From Hodarchaeum sp048939725 (GTDB taxonomy: Archaea > Asgardarchaeota > Heimdallarchaeia > Hodarchaeales > Hodarchaeaceae), in contig JBHLPG010000157.1 of assembly GCA_048939725.1 (NCBI GenBank), positions 1 through 8,909 of the forward strand: a stretch of 8,909 bases of DNA, given 5' to 3'. Position 1 is the stretch's first letter. Each line of letters begins with the position of its first letter. Of this stretch, positions 1-5,236 are shown one piece after another. The notes under the pieces are model-generated. The model was not told where the DNA came from and did not search any database. It was given only the letters and a program-made list of their open reading frames with translations. Position numbers and translations under genes: made by a program.

Positions 1-85
1 AATAAGCTTCTAATTCCTCTAAAATTCGTTTCTGATACTGTCGCCACGAGTATTGAAATCGTAAATTCGGAGGAAAGTCCCCCAT
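1..85 (-). CDS. N-terminus of a DEAD/DEAH-type (SF2) helicase, cut by window edge
   Basis: Only the first 28 codons are inside the window; the frame is open to the edge. The peptide starts MGDFPPNL and continues with RFQYSWRQYQKRILEELEAY. An aromatic residue, W-R-x-Y-Q and then a helix rich in L and E is the usual N-terminal signature just before the Walker A motif of helicases of the DEAD/DEAH or ResIII type. The ATP-binding motifs themselves lie outside the window, so the assignment rests on this signature alone. I chose the ATG at 85 because AGGAG lies five bases upstream (91-95). An in-frame ATG at 100 would add five residues but has no such site. A TATA-like box at 135-145 would give a leader of roughly 28 bases, so the gene probably has its own promoter rather than depending on the regulator gene behind it. 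Confidence 0.6.
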   Translation of the reverse strand, partial: MGDFPPNLRFQYSWRQYQKRILEELEAY

Positions 86-134
86 AAGGTCTCCTTTCAT
101 AATTTTGAAATGTATTTCTCCTCTTTTTATAGTT

Positions 135-145
135 AAGTATAAAAA
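135..145 (-). promoter_or_regulatory. TATA box for the left-edge helicase gene
   Basis: Read on the minus strand this is TTTTTATACTT, a good archaeal TATA element. It lies about 50-60 bases before the ATG at 85, so transcription starting about 25 bases downstream would give a short leader containing the AGGAG ribosome site. The call is by pattern and spacing only. Confidence 0.45.
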
Positions 146-152
146 GAATCAT

Positions 153-170
153 CAAAAGTAAAAGAAAAGT
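153..170 (-). terminator. T-rich terminator after the winged-helix regulator gene
   Basis: On the minus strand the sequence reads TACTTTTCTTTTACTTTT, three successive T4 clusters, which is the usual form of an archaeal T-rich terminator. It lies about 80-100 bases after the stop of the regulator gene at 253 and just before the TATA box of the helicase gene. It therefore separates the two units. No experiment backs it. Confidence 0.4.
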
Positions 171-176
171 ACCTTT

Positions 177-210
177 CTTTCTATGTAGATCATAATGATA
201 GAGTAGAAAG
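177..210. repeat. 34-base two-level inverted repeat
   Basis: Outer arms CTTTCTA (177-183) and TAGAAAG (204-210) are perfect complements. Inside them ATCAT (189-193) and ATGAT (195-199) form a second perfect pair around A194. The stretches joining inner and outer arms (five and four bases) do not match. In the plus direction the dyad is followed by T6 (212-217). It lies between the stop of the winged-helix gene and the promoter of the helicase gene. It could be a 3'-end hairpin or a double operator for a dimeric regulator. Confidence 0.5.
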
Positions 211-252
211 ATTTTTTACTAGAATATTTAAAATTTTTATTTCTTAACTTAG

Positions 253-954
253 TTAATAACCTATTATATCGGAAATCTGAGAATAAAGGCGAGATCCTTC
301 GGGATCTGATCCATCTAGTTCCATCAAAAACTTGTCTATGATTAAAATATCAAATTCTAAGTCTGTTATAAGCTCTGCATGCTTTTCTAGCCATTCAAAC
401 CTTCTCTTTCCCCTTTCTAATCGATATTGATATATCTCATCGAAAAGATTCATCACAGTCTCCTTTTGGATAGTTGGATTAACAGATGGAAGGAGTTGGA
501 TGATGAATTTCCTCACTGCTTCAATATCACCCGCTTTTGCAGATTCTTTAATAGAACTGGAGAATAATTTTGCAGTCCGACTGAAATAGGCAACATTATA
601 TTTTCCTTCACGAATTGAGACTAATTCTTGAATACAATCAATTTCTTTGAGTTTTTGCAGATGAAAATATATATTTGAGATAGTTATTTTCCGGTCAAGT
701 CGTTTTTCAATATGTTTCTGAAGTTCCTGCGCATTAAGAGCATATCTTCGTCTCTTCTTTCCGTCTTCATTTAAAAAAATATCGTCTAGAATCCCCTCTC
801 GTAATATATCCAAGATTGCACTTCTAACTTCCTGATTCATAATTGTAAAAAACGACTCATCCATAAGCCGTATAGTAGGGACATCCTTCCAAAAATCAAA
901 TAATAATTTACGCTTCTTAAGCTGTTCCTGGGTATCATCAGAATCCGGATTCAT
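253..954 (-). CDS. Winged-helix (ArsR-like) transcriptional regulator with a helical C-terminal domain
   Basis: This is a 233-residue soluble protein. Residues about 36-127 form a winged helix: a first helix (MNQEVRSAILDILREG, 39-54), a charged loop with KKRRR (66-70), then ALNAQELQKHI (72-82), the recognition-helix candidate SNIYFHLQKLKEI (93-105), and a wing ending in KYNVAYFSRT (118-127). The pattern of helix followed by xxxYxHLxKL is typical of archaeal ArsR-like regulators. Residues 130-233 are predicted helical, rich in E, K, L and I, with no membrane segment, and could serve for dimerisation or ligand sensing. The loop between helix 1 and the HTH (55-71) is longer than usual for ArsR proteins. 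The ATG at 954 is the only reasonable start, with weak GATGAG just upstream and a TATA-like box at 986-993. No effector or target is evident from its neighbours. Confidence 0.75.
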   Translation of the reverse strand: MNPDSDDTQEQLKKRKLLFDFWKDVPTIRLMDESFFTIMNQEVRSAILDILREGILDDIFLNEDGKKRRRYALNAQELQKHIEKRLDRKITISNIYFHLQKLKEIDCIQELVSIREGKYNVAYFSRTAKLFSSSIKESAKAGDIEAVRKFIIQLLPSVNPTIQKETVMNLFDEIYQYRLERGKRRFEWLEKHAELITDLEFDILIIDKFLMELDGSDPEGSRLYSQISDIIGY

Positions 955-985
955 GTCTCATCAATTCCATTTAAATGACAACTGA

Positions 986-993
986 ATATTTAT
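986..993 (-). promoter_or_regulatory. TATA-like box for the winged-helix regulator
   Basis: The minus strand reads ATAAATAT about 35 bases upstream of the ATG at 954, giving a predicted leader of roughly ten bases. The 7-mer ACTGAAT (981-987, plus strand) overlaps it; the same word forms the arms of the perfect dyad at 1229-1250. This hints at, but does not prove, autoregulation. Confidence 0.35.
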
Positions 994-1162
994 GTTTTTC
1001 CACAAAAATAGATAATAGGTTGTTTATTAAGGATAAATCTAGTTTAATTAATTCTATTATATTAATTTCATTATCATAATAATATTCTAGCAAAATTTCT
1101 TGTAAAAAAGAATCTATAGCTAGTATGCTAAGAACAGTTTTGATTGGTCTCTATATTAGTAC

Positions 1163-1170
1163 TTTTATAA
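1163..1170 (+). promoter_or_regulatory. Possible TATA box before the small ORF or YCII gene
   Basis: The sequence TTTTATAA, preceded by AC, has the form of an archaeal TATA element on the plus strand. Transcription would begin near 1195, so the dyad at 1229-1250 would lie in the leader RNA of whatever is transcribed. The region is so AT-rich that a chance match is quite possible. Confidence 0.25.
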
Positions 1171-1228
1171 TTTTTAATATTATTTGTTCAGATCTAAATG
1201 TTAATAAATGATCATCATTCTGTCATCA

Positions 1229-1250
1229 ACTGAATAGTGATACATTCAGT
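1229..1250. repeat. Perfect 7+7 inverted repeat, operator-like
   Basis: ACTGAAT at 1229-1235 and ATTCAGT at 1244-1250 are perfect complements around an 8-base centre, a 22-base dyad in all. The half-sites are 15 bases apart start to start, roughly one and a half helical turns. It lies 34 bases before the start of the small ORF at 1284. Single copies of ACTGAAT occur at 981-987 and 2881-2887, both near gene starts, and another at about 2358 inside a gene. An RNA hairpin is the alternative reading. Confidence 0.45.
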
Positions 1251-1283
1251 CCAAGACCGAATATTAAATAGAAGGGATATTAA

Positions 1284-1478
1284 ATGGTTAAAATGAAGAA
1301 TATCAAGTCAAACAATTATAGATATAATTTTTCATCAGGAAAGCGAATTCTTTGGAGCATGTTCAAAAAAATTCATTTTCCAAAGAAAAGACAACGAATA
1401 ACAAATAGATCTGGAGTTTCTGATCCACTATCAGCTCGATATCGGGTATCAGTAGAAAGAATACGTACTCTCAAATAA
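1284..1478 (+). CDS. Small basic hypothetical protein (doubtful)
   Basis: This 64-codon frame would encode a very basic protein with clusters such as FKKIHFPKKRQR (27-38) and RYRVSVERIRTLK at the end. I recognise no family. In its favour, AGAAGGGA lies just before the ATG, codon choice resembles that of the neighbours, and it sits alone in a space otherwise empty of genes. Against it, the protein is short, lacks a clear hydrophobic core, and a frame of this length can occur by chance. An internal ATG four codons in is an alternative start. If real, its charge suggests nucleic-acid or ribosome binding, but that is only a guess. Confidence 0.35.
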   Translation: MVKMKNIKSNNYRYNFSSGKRILWSMFKKIHFPKKRQRITNRSGVSDPLSARYRVSVERIRTLK

Positions 1479-1593
1479 GATTCAGTTCAAAATTCATCTA
1501 ACACCATATAATTTTTAATTTATTTTCATTTGAAATCACTTAACTTATCTTATTATTTCTAAGGTCAATTTAAATCAAAGTTGTTGAGAAAAG

Positions 1594-1893
1594 ATGACAA
1601 AAAATGAAGCTTATATGGTTATTATAAGAGGTCGACCGAACTTTCCAAATACAATGACTGAGAAAGAAGAAAAAGTGATGGGGGAGCATTTTAAATATCT
1701 AAAAAAACTAATGGAACAAGAGAAATTGATTCTAGCCGGTCCAACTCTCGATGACAGTGGAGGTTATATTATCTTGAATACAATTTCTGAGGATAAAGCA
1801 CGGGAAATTATGTCTAAAGATCCCTCTGTATCATCAGGAATCATGAAACCTATCTATCATCCCTTTAGGGTTTCTCTTATCAATTGTCCATAA
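1594..1893 (+). CDS. YCII-like domain protein
   Basis: The 99-residue product fits the YCII family (YciI-like, ferredoxin-like alpha-beta fold) over its full length. An N-terminal strand (AYMVIIRGRP, 6-15) is followed by a long helix carrying the conserved histidine (H32 in GEHFKYLKKLMEQ). Next come the turn LILAGPTLDDSGGYIIL (45-61) and the helix SEDKAREIMSKDP (65-77) with the conserved D76-P77, and the protein ends in a final strand. In this family the histidine and aspartate line a putative active site, but for most members the reaction is unknown, so I assign none. There is no strong ribosome site before the ATG; the upstream AT-rich stretch (possible TATA near 1549-1557) would give a very short leader. 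The gene converges on the decarboxylase-family gene, with 23 bases between stops. Confidence 0.8.
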   Translation: MTKNEAYMVIIRGRPNFPNTMTEKEEKVMGEHFKYLKKLMEQEKLILAGPTLDDSGGYIILNTISEDKAREIMSKDPSVSSGIMKPIYHPFRVSLINCP

Positions 1894-1916
1894 CATACTC
1901 ATGATTGATGCTTTTG

Positions 1917-2705
1917 TCAATCTGGCAGTTGATCCCACATTCGAAAAGCATACGGAGCGAACGTCATGGGATCTGCTTCGGCTAGTACAGTGATTTCTTC
2001 CATGATACTATTCCCAACGGAGTAAGTAGCACCAAGAACTTTAATAACTTCGACTTCAGACCAAGGATCATGTTGAGATTCCGTTAAGGTGACCTTTCCC
2101 TCACCAAGCTCAAGTGTTTGGAAATTTATAGTGATAAATTGTTTCAGTAGATGAAATGAAGGTTGTAGTGTTGTTTCAATGGGTTTTTGGCCATGTAGGA
2201 AATTAAATACATTCAATCCCCCGCTTCCAGTTATCATATCTGTAAATACTTGGGCTTTTTCGTCAGACATTACTCCTGTTAAATTCGCTCGGATCTCAAT
2301 AAAGCGGAGTCCGTGACGTTCTGCCCAACCAACTACTTTTTGGCCATCCTTTTTCAACTGAATCTGGGCAATTTTCTTTGGATATCCACCTAATTCACGG
2401 CCTCCAGCCATAGCTAAGTCATTCGTAACTGGCATAGCAAGACAATAGACCCCTGGCTCCCCGTTGAATAAAGCTCCTAAGAAAAGAGCACTTTCATAAT
2501 AAGGTAAGCTGAAATTCGTTTTGGGGTAGTTTGCGACGAAAGCGAATACTAATGGATCTTGCATCGGTTCTAATGGAGGAGGAAGAAGTTTCTGTACTAT
2601 TTCTTCCTTTGTTAGCCATAATACCGATAACATTTCAGCATTATAGAAAGTAGGTCTATTTGTCACAAAGCGGTGAATGTCTTCGGGGCTCATAATAAAA
2701 CTCAT
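1917..2705 (-). CDS. Acetoacetate decarboxylase family protein
   Basis: The 262-residue product matches acetoacetate decarboxylase-like proteins in length and motifs. The landmark is GGRELGGYPKKIA (101-113), in which the first lysine of the KK pair (K110) corresponds to the Schiff-base lysine and K111 to its neighbour that lowers the pKa. Upstream, PYYESALFLGALFNGEPGVYCLAMPV (68-93) matches the conserved segment with the YxE glutamate (E71). Classical members decarboxylate acetoacetate to acetone and CO2 in the cytosol, but many relatives with the same lysine act on other keto acids or catalyse aldol-type or dehydratase reactions, so the substrate cannot be fixed. No solvent-pathway genes are next to it. 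The start at 2705 is supported by GGAAGGAT about eight bases upstream; an in-frame ATG four codons later is less well placed. No signal peptide is seen. Confidence 0.85.
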   Translation of the reverse strand: MSFIMSPEDIHRFVTNRPTFYNAEMLSVLWLTKEEIVQKLLPPPLEPMQDPLVFAFVANYPKTNFSLPYYESALFLGALFNGEPGVYCLAMPVTNDLAMAGGRELGGYPKKIAQIQLKKDGQKVVGWAERHGLRFIEIRANLTGVMSDEKAQVFTDMITGSGGLNVFNFLHGQKPIETTLQPSFHLLKQFITINFQTLELGEGKVTLTESQHDPWSEVEVIKVLGATYSVGNSIMEEITVLAEADPMTFAPYAFRMWDQLPD

Positions 2706-2752
2706 ATTTCTTTATCCTTCCAAATCAATCTCTTCAATGTACCCTTTCTTTT

Positions 2753-2760
2753 TATTTAAA
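2753..2760 (-). promoter_or_regulatory. TATA box for the acetoacetate decarboxylase-family gene
   Basis: The minus strand reads TTTAAATA followed by AAAAG, about 50 bases before the ATG at 2705. The predicted transcript would start near 2730 and carry the GGAAGGAT ribosome site in a leader of about 25 bases. Confidence 0.45.
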
Positions 2761-2793
2761 ATTTTTTCAATTGCACTCTTAGTACATTTCTTA

Positions 2794-2819
2794 TTGATCA
2801 AATTTTGATACAAATTGAT
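2794..2819. promoter_or_regulatory. Three phased TTGAT words in a divergent promoter region
   Basis: TTGAT occurs at 2794-2798, 2805-2809 and 2815-2819, with start-to-start steps of 11 and 10 bases, so all three would lie on the same face of the helix. The outer two are part of identical ATTGATC words (2793-2799, 2814-2820), and ATCAAA-T-TTTGAT (2797-2809) is a perfect inverted repeat. The array sits between the TATA-like boxes of the minus-strand decarboxylase gene and the plus-strand surface-protein gene. It is a plausible operator for either or both. Confidence 0.35.
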
Positions 2820-2824
2820 CTAAA

Positions 2825-2832
2825 GTATAGTA
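2825..2832 (+). promoter_or_regulatory. TATA-like box for the surface protein and membrane regulator unit
   Basis: The stretch GTATAGTA lies about 55-60 bases before the ATG at 2888, directly after the TTGAT array. Initiation near 2853 would give a leader of about 35 bases. It is not a perfect match to the archaeal consensus. Confidence 0.3.
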
Positions 2833-2887
2833 TCATAACACATCAGAAAACAGAATTACCTACTCATCAAAAATATGTGAACTGAAT

Positions 2888-3637
2888 ATGAATGGATCGT
2901 TGATGAAGTATAATATTGCAGCAATTGTAGCTGGAATTGCTTTAACACTGATTATAGTAGGAGCTATTGTTTTTATTCCAGATTTATTCATCAATGCTCC
3001 AACAGAACCCAATGGAAACAATGGTAACCATAATGGTCATAATTTCACAATTGGATCTCGGATTGCTTCTTATATCGAGTCAAGATCTTCAGATATTCTC
3101 TTTACTTGGAGCTACAATAATTCAATAGTTAATGTCAACTTTACTGACCAAATAGGTTCTTATATAGATGGTGTTCTTACCTATGGGTCACATGTTAATG
3201 GTTTGATCGCAAATGTTTCATTAGTAGGAGTTTTTGGATCTCAAACCGAAGAAATTTCCTCTTCAACGCTCAATTCGATTTTTAATACCTTTGAGATCGC
3301 CATGGAGGATCTTAATGAAACTTCCATCACAATAAAAGGTCTTGATGACATTACTCCATGGCCACCAACCTTTGTTTGGGATATCGCATTTGACGATAAT
3401 ACATCTATTAGCCTAATGTATTCAAAAGATCAACATGTTCTTGCAGCTATTAATGGTACGTGGACAGCATCAGAATATGGATTATCAGGGAATGAAACTA
3501 TCGAATTTCCTCAATTTGAATATGAGTATCATAGCCAAGATATTCCTCTGTCTTTTTTAATATTGGATGAAACCACAGAACAACTTGTCATTGATGCAGT
3601 AAATACGTATGTTGATCTGATTTCAGATCAATTCTAG
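2888..3637 (+). CDS. Membrane-anchored extracytoplasmic protein rich in N-glycosylation sequons
   Basis: I do not recognise a family. The 249-residue protein has a short cytosolic start, one strong membrane segment (about 10-30, uncleaved anchor or signal peptide), and an Asn/Gly/His-rich linker (42-52). A soluble domain of about 190 residues, largely of predicted beta character, follows. It carries eight N-x-S/T sequons outside the membrane (N52, N77, N84, N109, N143, N171, N189, N202), far more than chance would give, which fits a heavily glycosylated archaeal surface protein. No cysteine is present. The start at 2888 has no ribosome site; an in-frame ATG at 2903 (M6) would remove the first five residues and leave the anchor intact. 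A membrane winged-helix gene follows after 33 bases, almost certainly on the same transcript, suggesting that this protein is its sensor or partner. An adhesin or substrate-binding role is also possible. Confidence 0.7.
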   Translation: MNGSLMKYNIAAIVAGIALTLIIVGAIVFIPDLFINAPTEPNGNNGNHNGHNFTIGSRIASYIESRSSDILFTWSYNNSIVNVNFTDQIGSYIDGVLTYGSHVNGLIANVSLVGVFGSQTEEISSSTLNSIFNTFEIAMEDLNETSITIKGLDDITPWPPTFVWDIAFDDNTSISLMYSKDQHVLAAINGTWTASEYGLSGNETIEFPQFEYEYHSQDIPLSFLILDETTEQLVIDAVNTYVDLISDQF

Positions 3638-3670
3638 AGGATTGAATACTGGTTTGAAGGGAAGAAGATA

Positions 3671-4156
3671 ATGATAAAAGAAAACAATTCCACAAATTCC
3701 CATAACATGTCTGAAACTGAAAATCCAGTCTATCTAGACTTGCAAGGAAAAATTTTGAGAATTTACAGTTATCTTCTGACGCATTCAGAAGCAGGGATAA
3801 GAGAGCTTCAAAGAAATTTAGGGTTTTCAAGCTCAAATGTTGTTACCCATCATATTAAGAAATTGAAAGAGCAAGGATTGGTAACACAAAATTCTGAAAA
3901 TAACAAATATACAGTAGTAAAAGAGGTTAGGATTGGCGTATTATCACTATATACTCGTTTTGGTAGGTATTTAATACCGAAAAACCTCTTTCTTCTCACA
4001 TTTTTCTGTAGTATGACATTAATGTATATAGTATTAATTATTATACCAAATGGATTGCTTACTAATGGCGATCTGTTCTTTTTGAGTACTTCATTCGTTG
4101 GTGTTATCTTCCTCCTGAAGAGCTCTTACGACATCTGGCGACTTAAACCAATATAA
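3671..4156 (+). CDS. Membrane-tethered winged-helix transcriptional regulator
   Basis: The 161-residue protein joins a DNA-binding domain to two membrane helices. After a polar, Asn/Ser-rich start (1-18), residues about 24-83 form a winged helix: GKILRIYSYLLTHSE (26-40), IRELQRNLGF (43-52), recognition helix SSNVVTHHIKKLKEQGLV (54-71) and wing TQNSENNKYTVV (72-83). Hydrophobic segments at about 105-126 and 134-149 form a hairpin, which would place both ends in the cytosol, with a short outside loop (NGLLTNGD, 127-134) available for contact with a surface partner. GAAGGGAAGAAG before the ATG is a purine-rich ribosome site. The gene lies 33 bases behind the surface-protein gene. Its 3' end overlaps the end of the convergent DUF998-like gene by 31 bases. 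Targets are unknown; it may act on its own operon. Confidence 0.75.
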   Translation: MIKENNSTNSHNMSETENPVYLDLQGKILRIYSYLLTHSEAGIRELQRNLGFSSSNVVTHHIKKLKEQGLVTQNSENNKYTVVKEVRIGVLSLYTRFGRYLIPKNLFLLTFFCSMTLMYIVLIIIPNGLLTNGDLFFLSTSFVGVIFLLKSSYDIWRLKPI

Positions 4157-4850
4157 TTCAATTCACCTTGATTTTTTGTTACTAGGATCTTTGATCGTAT
4201 TATTGAAACTGCAAGGACACCAATCCAACTTATGTACGAGAAAACAGCTATCCATTCCATTAAGGAGTAATTTGTATCNNNNNNNNNNCCACCCCAGTGA
4301 TAATTAAAAAAACAAGAAAAAATAAGTCTATTAGAGAGACCCCAAATCCATAATAAGCAATTAAGTTCGAAAAATCAGGCTGGGTTAGAACTGAAGCATT
4401 TACCAAGATTAACACTGGGAAAAAAGAAACGAAAATTAGAATACTCCAGAATACATGCTGAGAATATGTTTCTTTTGTCTCTGAAAAAATTCCCGCCATA
4501 GTAATAGCTAGGGCATTAATAAGCCCAGCTCCTAGAGCAGCGACATGTAGATTGCTTTTTTTCCTTATCAAAAACCATTTATATAATCCTAGATAAAATA
4601 AAATTGAAGCTAAACCAGTGAGAACCATCCCTATATTATAGAAGATCGCACCATTAGGATTATCATAAAAATCTCCCAATTCACTTATGTTATTACTTAT
4701 AGGATTGAAGTTACTTGGAAAGAAGGAGAATGAAAATAGTGTGAACATACAATAAGTTATTATCCCAGCTAATCCGATTATACTAGTTTTTGGCCACTTG
4801 AGTGGATTAAAATGATGAAGTCTTTCTAACAAGCTAAGCTCACCCATCAT
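4126..4850 (-). CDS. DUF998-like six-helix membrane protein, interrupted by an assembly gap
   Basis: The segment before the gap (187 residues) has five membrane helices (about 22-44, 68-91, 102-122, 131-153, 165-187) and the DUF998 hallmark NPISNNISELGDFYDNPNG (49-67) after the first. Family members are of unknown function. Read straight through ten Ns, the frame gives a short nonsense tail (IQITP, stop). In another frame, starting right after the gap at 4278, minus strand, fifty residues follow to a TAA at 4126-4128. They include MEWIAVFSYISWIGVLAVSII, which looks like the missing sixth helix, and a basic tail (RSKILVTKNQGEL). I therefore place the real end at 4126. This requires that the missing stretch has a length of 3n+2, not ten. 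The start at 4850 has another ATG directly after it; a TATA-like box lies at 4886-4893. Confidence 0.7.
4170..4181 (+). terminator. T6 terminator after the membrane regulator gene
   Basis: GATTTTTTGTTA begins 14 bases after the stop at 4156 and contains a T6 run, a normal archaeal termination signal. The identical 12-mer begins 15 bases after the stop at 6814. Here it lies inside the coding region of the convergent DUF998-like gene. Confidence 0.5.
4279..4288. other. Assembly gap (ten Ns)
   Basis: Ten undetermined bases interrupt the DUF998-like gene. The round number suggests a scaffolding filler rather than a measured length. The recognisable protein on both sides lies in frames that are compatible only if the missing sequence is 3n+2 bases long, so ten cannot be right if the gene is intact. 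Confidence 0.9.
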
Positions 4851-4885
4851 CTGGAGTATTAGTTCTTCTTAGCATCTATTCTTAT

Positions 4886-4893
4886 TAATAAAT
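4886..4893 (-). promoter_or_regulatory. TATA box for the DUF998-like gene
   Basis: The minus strand reads TTTATTAA about 36-43 bases before the ATG at 4850, which predicts a very short leader of about ten bases or a nearly leaderless message, in keeping with the lack of a clear ribosome site. Confidence 0.4.
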
Positions 4894-5179
4894 GTCGTTT
4901 GAGGCAAATAAAATAGTCTTCTCTCCCACTTATTTTGGAAAAAACCTAATTTTACCATTTTTAATTCGTTTAACTAGAATTTTATGCTTTGAGCGTCAAT
5001 CTACTATATTAATTATAATTAAATTTAAGAGGGAAGAAAATTTATTTTTATCCAACATATGTCCAAAAAATCGATTAACACACAACATAATATACACAAT
5101 AATGGTTTGACAATAGGAGTGGAACCATAAAATATTGAAGCAGCTTGTTGATAAATCGAAATATCTTTGTGCAAAACTT

Positions 5180-5188
5180 TTAGATAAA
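5180..5188 (+). promoter_or_regulatory. TATA-like box for the VTC-like gene
   Basis: CTTTTAGATAAAA (5177-5189) lies about 50-60 bases before the ATG at 5237. Initiation about 25 bases downstream would give a leader of roughly 25 bases. There is only weak purine-rich sequence (GGGTTAAG) before the ATG. Confidence 0.35.
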
Positions 5189-5236
5189 ACTAGAAGAGTA
5201 AAAGAAAATCATTCCTAGATTAATGGGTTAAGATTA

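Larger units (their letters stand above)
955..1283. other. AT-rich intergenic region, 329 bases
   Basis: No convincing gene is visible on either strand. I see no tRNA-like cloverleaf and no CRISPR-type repeats. It contains the TATA-like box of the regulator gene at its left end, a possible plus-strand TATA at 1163-1170, short AT palindromes such as ATTAT-C-ATAAT near 1071-1081 and ATGATCAT near 1208-1215, and the ACTGAAT/ATTCAGT dyad at 1229-1250. Its main content appears to be control DNA for the divergent neighbours. Confidence 0.6.
4851..5236. other. AT-rich intergenic region, 386 bases
   Basis: It separates the divergent DUF998-like and VTC-like genes. A TATA-like box for the former lies at 4886-4893 and for the latter at about 5180-5188. 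A 72-codon plus-strand frame (4892-5110) is open but unconvincing. Near 5141-5218 a 26-codon frame starting at TTG reads as an amphipathic basic helix but lacks a properly placed start. An isolated AGGAG at 5115-5119 has no ATG behind it. I see no tRNA, repeat array or insertion-sequence end. Confidence 0.55.

Noticed and set aside
3588..3836. 82-codon minus-strand frame
   Set aside because: It is antisense to the end of the surface-protein gene and the start of the membrane regulator, both well supported; the translated sequence has no family features.
4260..4278. C-terminal tail IQITP of the DUF998-like protein
   Set aside because: It depends on the ten Ns being a true length. The alternative frame with a membrane helix is far more convincing.
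4892..5110. 72-codon plus-strand frame starting MSFEANKIVF
   Set aside because: No ribosome site, composition dominated by AT-rich codons (runs of I, L, N, F, K), no recognisable domain, and its start falls within the likely promoter of the DUF998-like gene. I treat it as chance.
5141..5218. 26-codon frame LKQLVDKSKYLCAKLL... ending before the VTC-like gene
   Set aside because: It reads like an amphipathic basic helix, but the only start is a TTG 20 or more bases from the nearest AGGAG, and an in-frame stop lies just upstream. It may be a relic or chance.
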